59,132 nt of DNA from Bradyrhizobium sp. JYMT SZCCT0428 (lineage in GTDB: Bacteria > Pseudomonadota > Alphaproteobacteria > Rhizobiales > Xanthobacteraceae): contig NZ_JAFCLS010000051.1 in the NCBI RefSeq assembly GCF_018131075.1, positions 1 to 59,132 of the forward strand. The letters run 5' to 3'. The position numbers and the translations under genes were made by a program. A model generated the notes under the pieces. That model was not told the DNA's origin. It did no database searches and saw only the letters and a list, made by a program, of their open reading frames with translations. Shown in pieces: positions 52,278 to 59,132 of the stretch (its first letter is position 1; every line of letters begins with the position of its first letter).

Positions 52278-53193
52278 GGGGGGCCCGACGTCGCTGGAGA
52301 TATTGCCACGCCGCGTAAGGCAGCAGCACCGAGAGAAGAATCAGCAACATCAGCACGGCCGCGGCCGCCCCCCGGCCGAGCAGGTTGCGTTGGAACATCA
52401 GGTCGTAGACGACAAGGGCCGGCAACTGGGTCGCGATTCCAGGGCCGCCGTTGGTCAGCGCGCGGACGAGGTCGAAGGTCGAAATGGCGAACTGCAGCTG
52501 GATCACGATGACAGTTATGGTGATCGGCCAGAGCGTCGGCAGGATGACGCGCCGGTACATCCGGACCGGTCCGGCGCCGTCGATCTGCGCCGCCTTGATC
52601 AGGTCGGCATCGACGGACCTGAGGCCGGCGAGGAAGAGCGCCATGGCGAAGCCCGAGGATTGCCAGATCGCAGCGATGACGATCGTCCAGATCGCCATGT
52701 CGCGGTCGATCAGCCAATCGAACCGGAAGGAAGTCCAGCCGAAATCGTGGACGAGCTTCTGGATCCCGATGCCGGGATTGAGCAGCCAGCTCCAGACCGT
52801 GCCGGTGACGACGAACGACACCGCCAGGGGGTAGAGGAAGATGGACCGCAGCACGTTCTCGCCGCGAATGCGCTGATCGAGCAGGATCGCGAGTATGAGA
52901 CCCGTCACCAGGCTGAGCAGCACGAACGCACTGCCGAACAGCAGCAGATTGTCGAAGGCGACTTGCCAGTTCCGCGACGCCAGAACCGAGGTGTAGTTGC
53001 GCAAACCGACCCAGCCCGACACCGGGACCAGCGTGGACGGCGTGAACGAGATCCAGATGGTCCACAGCGAAAACGAAACGAGGTGCGCGGCCGATAACAG
53101 CAGCGGTACCCAGATCGTCAGATACTCGGGCAGCCGGCGCACCATTTCTGGTGTCGTCGGCCGCCCTGCTCGCGGTGCCGCGGCGTCTGTCAA
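52270..53193 (-). CDS. Sugar ABC transporter permease (MalF/UgpA type)
   Basis: 307 residues, six membrane helices beginning WVPLLLSAAHLVSFSLWTIWISF. The EAA loop is DLIKAAQIDGAGPVRMYRRVILPTLWP. First of the permease pair; its start overlaps the stop of the binding-protein gene (ATGA, 53190-53193) and its end overlaps the second permease. Forms the heteromeric channel with it. Confidence 0.93.
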   Translation of the reverse strand: MTDAAAPRAGRPTTPEMVRRLPEYLTIWVPLLLSAAHLVSFSLWTIWISFTPSTLVPVSGWVGLRNYTSVLASRNWQVAFDNLLLFGSAFVLLSLVTGLILAILLDQRIRGENVLRSIFLYPLAVSFVVTGTVWSWLLNPGIGIQKLVHDFGWTSFRFDWLIDRDMAIWTIVIAAIWQSSGFAMALFLAGLRSVDADLIKAAQIDGAGPVRMYRRVILPTLWPITITVIVIQLQFAISTFDLVRALTNGGPGIATQLPALVVYDLMFQRNLLGRGAAAAVLMLLILLSVLLPYAAWQYLQRRRAPHA

Positions 53194-54473
53194 CGCGCGC
53201 TCTCGACGGCCTCGGCGAGGCGGGTGACCGCCTGCTCCGGCTTGATCGTCTTGTTCTTCACATACTCCGTGATCACGTCGATCAACGCAGCGGTGAGTCC
53301 GTTTTCCTGTGCCATGTTGTGCGCGACGCTGAGAACCGCCTGATTGCTGGCGATCGCGTCTTTCAGCGCGGCTGCGGTTCGGCGTTGACCGTCCGACCAG
53401 CCTTCGCCGGAAAGATCAACATCGGTGCGCACGGGTATCGATCCCGTGATCTGCGAATACATGGTCTGGATGGCGGGATCCATGACGAGTTGCGCCATCA
53501 GCGCCTGGCCGGCTTGCAGGTCGGGCTCCTTGCGCTGCCAGAATATGAACGCGTCGGCATTCAACAGGAACACCGGCTTGCCGTTGTCGCTGGGGCCGGG
53601 CGCAATCATGAAGTCCTCGAACTTGAAACCGGCATTGCGCAACACGCCCTGCGCCCACCCGCCCATGATCATCATGCCCATGTCGCCGTCGACGAAGCGC
53701 TTCAGGTTGGTCGAAAAGTGCCGGGCGCCGACGTTGGGGTCCATCCAGTCGGCGATCTTGCGTACCTGCACGAAGGCGGCTTTGACCTCGGGGCCCTCGA
53801 GGGCCTTCTTGTCGAGGTTCATGATGGCTGCGCGGTATGCGGCGGGACTGATGCCTGCCAGGGAGGCCTCGAACTTCTGCCCGTCATCGGGGCGGGTGCC
53901 GCCGTTGGCGATGGGATAGGCGACCCCGCCCGCTTTCATCTTTTCGGCCAGGTCGTTGAAGTCTGCCCATGTGACGGGGATCTTGTCGGCCTTGGCCTTG
54001 TCCATCGCGCGCTTGGACAGAAACAGCATGTTGGTGCTGTAGATCTGCAACGGCAGCGCAATCCACTTGCCGCCGGGCTTGTGCAGTTTCGCAAGGTCCG
54101 GGGCAACGACCTTTTCGTAGCCGGCGGCAGCGACCAGCTCATCGAGGCTCACCGTCGGGGCGATCTTCGACCAGGCCGCAATCTCGGGTCCCTTGAGCTG
54201 CGAACAGGCCGGCGGATCGCCGGCCATGATCTGGGCGCGCAGCTTGTTCATCATTTCGGTGGTGAACCCGGGAACCGGCGAATGTTGCCAGACGCCGCCC
54301 CTCTCCTCGAATTTCTTGCCGAGCGCCGTGATGGCCGCGCCATCGCTTCCCGCGGACCATTGCGAGATCGCGGTCAGGCGCGGCTTGGTCGCCCCTTGCG
54401 CGTGGGCAAACGCCGGCAGTGCGAGCGTGGCAGCGGATCCAGCGAGCAGACGACGCCTTGTGATCATTGGCAT
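53190..54473 (-). CDS. ABC transporter sugar-binding protein (family 1)
   Basis: 427 residues. Signal peptide of possible Tat type (TRRRLLAGSAATLALPAFAHA with RRR). Mature part: LTAISQWSAGSDGAAITALGKKFEERGG, PVTWADFNDLAEKMKA, GDMGMMIMGGWAQGVLRNAG, typical of large periplasmic sugar-binding proteins. Delivers its ligand to the permease pair downstream. GGGAGGAACG lies before the start. Pentose or other aldose is suggested by the neighbouring dehydrogenases. Confidence 0.93.
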   Translation of the reverse strand: MPMITRRRLLAGSAATLALPAFAHAQGATKPRLTAISQWSAGSDGAAITALGKKFEERGGVWQHSPVPGFTTEMMNKLRAQIMAGDPPACSQLKGPEIAAWSKIAPTVSLDELVAAAGYEKVVAPDLAKLHKPGGKWIALPLQIYSTNMLFLSKRAMDKAKADKIPVTWADFNDLAEKMKAGGVAYPIANGGTRPDDGQKFEASLAGISPAAYRAAIMNLDKKALEGPEVKAAFVQVRKIADWMDPNVGARHFSTNLKRFVDGDMGMMIMGGWAQGVLRNAGFKFEDFMIAPGPSDNGKPVFLLNADAFIFWQRKEPDLQAGQALMAQLVMDPAIQTMYSQITGSIPVRTDVDLSGEGWSDGQRRTAAALKDAIASNQAVLSVAHNMAQENGLTAALIDVITEYVKNKTIKPEQAVTRLAEAVESAR

Positions 54474-54530
54474 GGTACGTTCCTCCCGGTTTCAAAACCT
54501 TGACGCGTTGGCCGCGTCGTTCATTGCTTG

Positions 54531-55721
54531 TCAGGCGGCCTCCGCCGATGAGACCGGCATGCCACCGCGGCAAGCCAGACAGCAGGCTGCAAAGGCCAGC
54601 GCGGCATTCGGATCATTGCCGCTCGAAGGCGGCACGAAAGCGAGTGATACCTGGGCGAACTTCCGCCCGCCCATCACGCAGGCATCGATCCCGTCGATCA
54701 ACGCCTTTCGATCTGCTTCCGCGAGAACAGACGGCCAGCCGCTGATGGCCACGCCGGCACAAGGCTTGACGTTCAGCGTATTGCCGATCGCAAGGCCAAG
54801 CCGGAACAGCCGGCGCCTCAGTTCCTGTCGCACGCGGGCGGAGATCGAAATTGCATTCACCCACTCATCGCCGAGCTGCAGCAATTCCGGCTCGCCAACA
54901 CCGAGAAGCCCGGCCAATGCCGGAAGCGACGTATAAGCCTCGATACAGCCATGGTGGCCGCAGCGGCAGGGCGGACCGCCATCGCCGAACACCATGTGGC
55001 CGAGTTCGACCGGCTGCAACGCATCGGCCTCGATCGGGTCGTCCATCCAGGCGCCTGCGACGCCCTGGCCGACAAAGACGAACAGATGCGGGCCGGCAAA
55101 CGGATAATCTTCCGTGCGGCAGCGATGAAACGTGGCATGCGCCACGACCGAATTGGTGATCGCGACCGGCACGTCCGCAAACATCTCGCCAAGCATGCCG
55201 CGAACGCGCTTGACGTCACACGGAATGATCGGATTGACGAGCTCGCTCAACCGGCCAAGCCCCGGGACCGAAACGCCGATCTGCGACAGCTGAACCCGAT
55301 GCTGCCGCGTCCAGTCCTGCAGCGATTGCAGCGCCTGGTGAAACAGCCGGCTGACGGATTTGACGGTCGGCGATTTCGGCAGAGGCAGACGTTCGGTATA
55401 ATGCAGCTCGCCGGAAAGCCCGCCGACCCCAACGGTCAGCCGCTCGCCGGTCAGCTCGATGGCGGCCAGCCTTACCGAGCTGTCGAGAGATACCAAAGCG
55501 GTCGGGCCACCGAAGTAAGGCACCGGCCGCCTGACTTCCTCGATCAGGCCCTCCGCCTTCAGATCAAACAGGATGCGCGACAGGCTCGCCTCGGAGAGGC
55601 GCACGGCCCTGGCCAAAGGCGGTCGAAACATGCCGCCCGACTGAAGCAGATGCCCCAGAATGGCCGCACGCGTTTGCCGCCGACTTCTCGGCTGCTCCGG
55701 CATTTCCGTCCCTGTCGTCAT
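54531..55721 (-). CDS. ROK-family transcriptional regulator
   Basis: 396 residues. An N-terminal winged helix (ILGHLLQSGGMFRPPLARAVRLSEASLSRILFDLKAEGLIEEV) joins a ROK sugar-kinase-like domain with the zinc motif CRCGHHGCIEAY and sugar-loop motifs GVSVPGLG and DGGPPCRCG-type. ROK regulators (XylR, NagC) sense sugars. As the first gene of the minus-strand sugar cluster it likely controls it. Its ATG lies in a perfect palindrome (55719-55741). An internal start six codons in (MPEQ, after AGGGACGGA) has the better ribosome site. Confidence 0.92.
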   Translation of the reverse strand: MTTGTEMPEQPRSRRQTRAAILGHLLQSGGMFRPPLARAVRLSEASLSRILFDLKAEGLIEEVRRPVPYFGGPTALVSLDSSVRLAAIELTGERLTVGVGGLSGELHYTERLPLPKSPTVKSVSRLFHQALQSLQDWTRQHRVQLSQIGVSVPGLGRLSELVNPIIPCDVKRVRGMLGEMFADVPVAITNSVVAHATFHRCRTEDYPFAGPHLFVFVGQGVAGAWMDDPIEADALQPVELGHMVFGDGGPPCRCGHHGCIEAYTSLPALAGLLGVGEPELLQLGDEWVNAISISARVRQELRRRLFRLGLAIGNTLNVKPCAGVAISGWPSVLAEADRKALIDGIDACVMGGRKFAQVSLAFVPPSSGNDPNAALAFAACCLACRGGMPVSSAEAA

Positions 55722-55741
55722 TCTTACTTAGTGTAAGAATG
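55719..55741. promoter_or_regulatory. Perfect operator palindrome at the ROK regulator start
   Basis: CATTCTTAC-TTAGT-GTAAGAATG: nine-base arms without mismatch. The first arm contains the ROK start codon (CAT, 55719-55721 on this strand). Probably the ROK protein's own binding site; sites of similar sequence were not seen before the binding-protein gene. Confidence 0.7.
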
Positions 55742-56034
55742 TGCGCGCGAAACATTTCAACTGTCAAGGCGCTTGCCGGCTCAAGGCATGTGTTGTGTGC
55801 GCGGCAGCAAAATCGAGGGCGCGGACGTTTGGTTCGAAGCTGGCGGCTCATTGATCTGCATCATGTGCGCCCTTCGCAAACCCGCATTGCCGCGCAACTG
55901 ATATGCCGCCGCTGCGAACTGCGCCGAGATGACGAACGCGAGCAGTTGTGATCTATCTGTCGCTGTACCGCGGGCCTTGAAATCAAAATAAAATCCGGCA
56001 TCGACGCCCGCGTCCAAAAACGGTGGATCACTTG
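55742..56034. other. Divergent promoter region between ROK regulator and SDR
   Basis: 293 bases without a credible gene. It must contain both the promoter of the minus-strand regulator/transport cluster and that of the plus-strand SDR. The stretch AATCAAAATAAAATCC (55981-55996) is AT-rich and a likely promoter or melting region for the SDR. Confidence 0.45.
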
Positions 56035-56793
56035 ATGGCTGCAATCTATCCAGATCTCGAGGGCAAGTCTGTCCTGGTCACGGGCGGTGGGTCGGGGATA
56101 GGCGCGTCGATCGTGCGTGCCTTCGCGCGGCAGAAGGCCAAAGTCGGATTTCTGGACATCGCCAGAGATCCTTCGACGCGGTTGGTCGATGAACTCGCTG
56201 CACAGGGCTTTGCAGTCCGATATGAATATTGCGATGTGACCAATATCGATCATTTACGCGCCGCGATCGGCCGGATCAGGGCCGGCATTGGGCCGATTCG
56301 CGTGCTGATCAACAACGCGGCGCATGATGACCGGCATTCGGTCGAGAGCGTCACGCCGGAATACTGGGATGACAGAATTGCCGTCAATCTGAAGCACCAG
56401 TTCTTTGCCGCTCAAGCCGTCCTGCCGGACATGCAAGCCGGGAAAGACGGCGCTATCGTCAATTTCGGATCGATCTCCTGGATGACCGCGCAGGGCGGGA
56501 TGCCGGTGTACACCGCTTCGAAGTCGGCCGTGCTTGGATTGACGCGCGGGCTCGCGCGCGATTACGGCGCCTGGAATATCCGCGTCAACGCCGTCGTTCC
56601 CGGCTGGATCATGACGGAACGTCAGATCGAAAAATGGGTCACGCCGCAAGGCGAGGCCGATCTGATGAAGGCGCAGTGCCTGAAGCGCAAACTCTACCCG
56701 GACGACATCTCCCGGGTCGTGGTGTTCCTGGCCTCGGAAGAGGCGAGCGCGTGCACCAGTCAGCACTATGTCGTCGACGGCGGGAGAGTGTGA
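56035..56793 (+). CDS. SDR-family aldose 1-dehydrogenase, XylB-like (probable D-xylose dehydrogenase)
   Basis: 252 residues. IYPDLEGKSVLVTGGGSGIG, FLDIARDPS, NNAAHDDRHSVESVTPEYWDD, VNFGSISWM with the catalytic Ser, VYTASKSAVLG (Tyr-Lys), then GWIMTERQIEKWVTPQGEADL, QCLKRKLYPDD and HYVVDGGRV. From memory this follows the Caulobacter xylose dehydrogenase almost motif by motif (YPSLKGK, NDDRH, NFGSISW, EKWYTPEGEA, QCLKG). That makes oxidation of D-xylose or a like aldose to the lactone the best call. GTG 56023 is an alternative start. It is divergent from the ROK/ABC cluster and completes it. Confidence 0.85.
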   Translation: MAAIYPDLEGKSVLVTGGGSGIGASIVRAFARQKAKVGFLDIARDPSTRLVDELAAQGFAVRYEYCDVTNIDHLRAAIGRIRAGIGPIRVLINNAAHDDRHSVESVTPEYWDDRIAVNLKHQFFAAQAVLPDMQAGKDGAIVNFGSISWMTAQGGMPVYTASKSAVLGLTRGLARDYGAWNIRVNAVVPGWIMTERQIEKWVTPQGEADLMKAQCLKRKLYPDDISRVVVFLASEEASACTSQHYVVDGGRV

Positions 56794-56821
56794 AGGACGA
56801 TTTTGAGCCAGGCGTATCTGC

Positions 56822-58045
56822 CTAGGCGCCAGCCAGGACGTCGCGCACGTCGAGGCGTTCCCCGTCCGGTTTGCTGACGTAAAGATGGTCAGCCAGCACC
56901 GATTGCATGTTCTCAAACATCGAATAGAGGTCGTCACAATAGACTGACGGATTGTCGTAGCCGTTCTTTTTGGAGAAACGATGCGGAAGGTAGCCGCCGC
57001 CGCAGGCGTTCATGAATTTGCACTGCTGGCATTTCGCGGCAAGTTGGATGGAAGCGTCGCGCGCGGCCTTCCAGCGCGGCTCGTTTCTGACGTCGTCGAT
57101 GGCATGCTCGAAAATATTGAACTTGGTCTGCGTGAGGCCGTCGCCGGCAATCCGCAGCACATCGTGCGCTTCGACGGAACCGTCGGTCATGACCGTGCAG
57201 AGTTCGATCGGTTTGTAGCCCACGCCCTCAGTCGGCGAATTGTTGCCGAGCATGGCGGTGATCATGTCGCTGATGATCCGGATGTTGGCCGTGGGCTTGG
57301 TCCGGTTGGCCTCCAGCCACAGGTCGAACAGGCCGTTGTAGAACGAACCAACGGACGCGGGGGTCTCGTCCACCGTCGCGTCGGGGATCATGATGTCGTA
57401 GCTGGAAATTCCGCATTCCGCGAAAAACTCGACATATTGTTTTGGCGGGTAAGCGGGATTGCAGACGGCAAGGGCGGTCATGCCGATGTCGCGCGATGCA
57501 AGCATCCGTGCGGCCCGTTCCGCCGCGGCGTGGGTGCCGGTGCCCTGAAACGTCTTGCGGTGAATGTCGTGAATGTGTTCCGGCCCATCCAGGCTGATCG
57601 CGACGGAAATGTTCCGAGTCTCGAAACAGTCCAGCCATTCATCGTTGATCAGCACGCCATTGGTGGTTACCGCGATCGGTATGTCGCAACCGGTCCGTGA
57701 CGAAATGCCTTCGCAGGCCTCGGCAAAACGGTGGAAATTTTCAACTCCCCACAGCAGGGGTTCGCCGCCGTGCAGAATGATCGGGAAATCGATGAGGGAA
57801 TACCTGGCGACGTGCTCTTCGATGCGCAGCAACAATTGCTGCAGCACTTCGTCACTCATCAGCTTCGGCTTGTCATAAACAGCCGCGTCGCGAAACCAGT
57901 AGCAATAGGAGCAGTCGATGTTGCATCGCGAGGCAACCTTGACAAGCAGCTGCGAGATCGGCTGCTCCTGGAAGCCGACCGCATCTGCCAAAGCATCTGT
58001 TGCGTCAGCCGACATGCCGATACCGGATGGCCTCAAGGAAACCAT
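56822..58045 (-). CDS. Radical SAM/SPASM peptide maturase (FxsB/GrrM-like)
   Basis: 407 residues. The radical SAM cluster motif is C41xxxC45xxC48 in VASRCNIDCSYCYWF; the SAM GGE motif follows in IILHGGEPLLWG, with VTTNGVL and AISLDGPEHIHD for the barrel. A SPASM-type C-terminus has Cys at 283, 339, 342, 348 and 370 (LCTVMTDGS, CQQCKFMNACGGGYLPHRF, YCDDLY) for auxiliary iron-sulfur clusters. This layout is that of RiPP-modifying enzymes forming C-C or cyclophane links. It lies 25 bases after a small Gly-rich gene on the same strand, its evident substrate. No strong ribosome site; MSADA (58015) is an alternative start. Confidence 0.9.
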   Translation of the reverse strand: MVSLRPSGIGMSADATDALADAVGFQEQPISQLLVKVASRCNIDCSYCYWFRDAAVYDKPKLMSDEVLQQLLLRIEEHVARYSLIDFPIILHGGEPLLWGVENFHRFAEACEGISSRTGCDIPIAVTTNGVLINDEWLDCFETRNISVAISLDGPEHIHDIHRKTFQGTGTHAAAERAARMLASRDIGMTALAVCNPAYPPKQYVEFFAECGISSYDIMIPDATVDETPASVGSFYNGLFDLWLEANRTKPTANIRIISDMITAMLGNNSPTEGVGYKPIELCTVMTDGSVEAHDVLRIAGDGLTQTKFNIFEHAIDDVRNEPRWKAARDASIQLAAKCQQCKFMNACGGGYLPHRFSKKNGYDNPSVYCDDLYSMFENMQSVLADHLYVSKPDGERLDVRDVLAGA

Positions 58046-58070
58046 GAAGCAAAGCTAGTACTGGAAAAGC

Positions 58071-58322
58071 CTAGTACCGGATAAATCCGCCCCGGCGGAA
58101 TCCGCCACCGCCGTAGTATCCGCCGCCTCTACGAAAACCACCGTAGCCTCCGCCGCCGCGAACAAAACCGCGTCTGAAGTAAACTTCGGTCGGTGTGACA
58201 CCATTTTGCCCACGCAGATCACTCAGCAACGCCTCGATGCCCTGATGATCGCTCTGGATCGTTGCGCCCGGCCCATGCAGTTGCAGGACAGTCGATAGAA
58301 CCTTCAGCGTGGTAATCGGCAT
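58071..58322 (-). CDS. Candidate RiPP precursor with Gly/Arg/aromatic repeat core
   Basis: 83 residues. The N-terminal ~47 residues look like a leader (ITTLKVLSTVLQLHGPGATI, GIEALLSDLRGQNG). From 48 on it is a repeat of aromatic-Arg motifs in glycine: YFRRGFVRGG, YGGFRRGG, YYGGGGFRRGG, FIRY at the very end. Phe/Tyr-x-Arg and FRR units recur five to six times at 6-12 residue spacing. GGAG seven bases before the ATG. The next gene, 25 bases on, is a radical SAM/SPASM maturase, so each aromatic-x-Arg may be a cross-link site. Not a known named family to my reading. It could otherwise be a Gly-rich structural protein. Confidence 0.82.
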   Translation of the reverse strand: MPITTLKVLSTVLQLHGPGATIQSDHQGIEALLSDLRGQNGVTPTEVYFRRGFVRGGGGYGGFRRGGGYYGGGGFRRGGFIRY

Positions 58323-58880
58323 GCTGTGCTCCGTTTTCTTGCGACGCAGTAAAAGGGTCGAACGAAGGCTGGTGTATCAATCAGCTGAGCAGCAGGAGAT
58401 TATACCAATTCCATTGTTGCGGCAATGTGGCGAACTATTCGTTCAAAGAAGGTTTGGGGTACTTCATCTTGAAGTTGATCGATGGGGGTACGAGAGCGGC
58501 CGGCGGCCGTGCCGCTATCCCGTTGCTTTCCCTATCCTCTTCTTAAGTCCGAAAATGCTGCAGATGCGCAGATGCCTGGTCTGGGGGCGCAAACTTTAAA
58601 CTGGGCCAACATCCGGCATGCCTTGGAGAGGGATTCTCCCGCGGGATCAAGCTGGGTCTGCCTCCAGCGGTATGTATGGGTGGATCAAGGGCTGGTGAAA
58701 CCGACCACGGGGATCGGGACCGTCAGCCGATGATCAGTCCGCCGTCCGCATGAGCAGTTCGAGTACCTCGTCGAGAATTCGCTCCCGCTTGAATTCGATC
58801 AGCTTGTCGCGGCTTGCCGATGACCGGCCGGGGAAAGCATCAGCGTGCCCTGCAGAGGTGAGTTGATTTTGAGCGCCGCC
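58323..58880. other. Region without a supported gene
   Basis: About 560 bases upstream of the RiPP precursor. Possible plus-strand frames (58309-58599, 58482-58733) have no recognisable protein pattern. The minus strand encodes a short helix-like end, KLIEFKRERILDEVLELLMRT then stop at 58738-58740, possibly a gene remnant. The promoter of the precursor must lie in the first part. Confidence 0.4.
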
Positions 58881-59132
58881 TCCGTCTTGAGTCTGCCCGA
58901 CGGGCAAATCAGTTCTGTTTTACGGAAATCATGTCAAGCCCCGAAATAAAAAATATTTCTGTTTACCAGAATGGCAAATCAGGGATGTTTGTTTGGCCAT
59001 CCCGTCCTACTCAGAAGGGCGTCGGCCGTCGTCACGGACGTTGGACGGGTTGCGGTGGACGCTGGTTTGCGCTGAGACGATGGCGTGGACTAAGCGTACG
59101 GCAAAACCGTGTGGTCCTGGCGCCCGTTGCAG
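58880..59132. repeat. Upstream part of a large dispersed repeat
   Basis: Non-coding run. From memory TCTGCCCGACGGGCAAA, then a TTTTACGGAAATCATGTCAA stretch, and further on GGCAAAACCGTGTGGTCC-type sequence belong to a repeat common in Bradyrhizobium. TGCCCGACGGGCA is itself a palindrome. The repeat continues beyond the window; its other part seems to begin the window at 1-200. Confidence 0.45.

Noticed and set aside
58309..58733. Two plus-strand frames upstream of the RiPP precursor
   Set aside because: No recognisable composition, no ribosome site of note, and one overlaps the precursor's start region on the other strand.

Overview
The window looks like a chromosomal stretch of an alphaproteobacterium, most likely Bradyrhizobium or a close relative. 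The evidence is high GC, alphaproteobacterial-type proteins (MmcB, DUF3551, HWE-type histidine kinase, Bug-type binding protein), and many copies of the extragenic palindrome built on CGTCATTGCGAGCGAAGC...GCTCGCAATGACG that is common in that group. Both window ends (about 1-200 and 58880-59132) look like pieces of one larger dispersed repeat, recognised from memory. No rRNA, CRISPR array, intact transposase or integrase was seen.

Layout. 0.5-9.4 kb: an HD-GYP protein, a CaiC-like acyl-CoA ligase with a VOC protein, a Bug binding protein, an ArsR/SRPBCC/DUF899/DUF1428 group, and a membrane protein / winged-helix regulator / UppS-like prenyltransferase operon with two copies of one operator palindrome. 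9.4-15.7 kb: a scarred region around tRNA-Arg(CCG). It holds a radical-SAM gene stub, a chimeric gene, a T-arm copy left of the tRNA, and on the right an apparent ~3.9 kb island closed by a decayed 5' tRNA half. The island carries a secreted caspase-TPR protein and a small operon of an exported protein plus two zinc-ribbon proteins. 15.8-24.3 kb: universal stress protein, YccF, a flavin monooxygenase, two GGDEF-EAL proteins and an HWE histidine kinase. 24.5-47.6 kb: mixed housekeeping and catabolic genes (SDR, cupin, P450, SGNH-like, LLM oxidoreductase, VOC, extra TrpRS, FGE-sulfatase-like protein, SthA, PHB-depolymerase-like esterase, MBL hydrolase, vWA protein, MmcB, a double-glycine-leader peptide, 3-hydroxybutyryl-CoA dehydrogenase, CAP protein). 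Four genes here are broken: a serine hydrolase by a nonsense codon, an MFS transporter and a DUF5107-like gene by frameshifts, and an lpxD copy by a 3' fusion.

47.7-56.8 kb is one sugar system on the minus strand: ROK regulator, ABC binding protein, two permeases, ATPase, two SDRs and an MDR dehydrogenase. It faces a divergent SDR that closely resembles Caulobacter D-xylose 1-dehydrogenase, so uptake and oxidation of a pentose or similar aldose is the best guess. A perfect 9+5+9 palindrome covers the first possible start codon of the ROK gene.

56.8-58.3 kb holds the most exciting candidate: a small peptide gene with a Gly/Arg/aromatic C-terminal repeat directly upstream of a radical SAM/SPASM maturase. 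This is a compact RiPP locus, plausibly making cyclophane or other rSAM cross-links on repeated Phe/Tyr-Arg motifs. Nothing here was checked against a database; family assignments are from reading the proteins.
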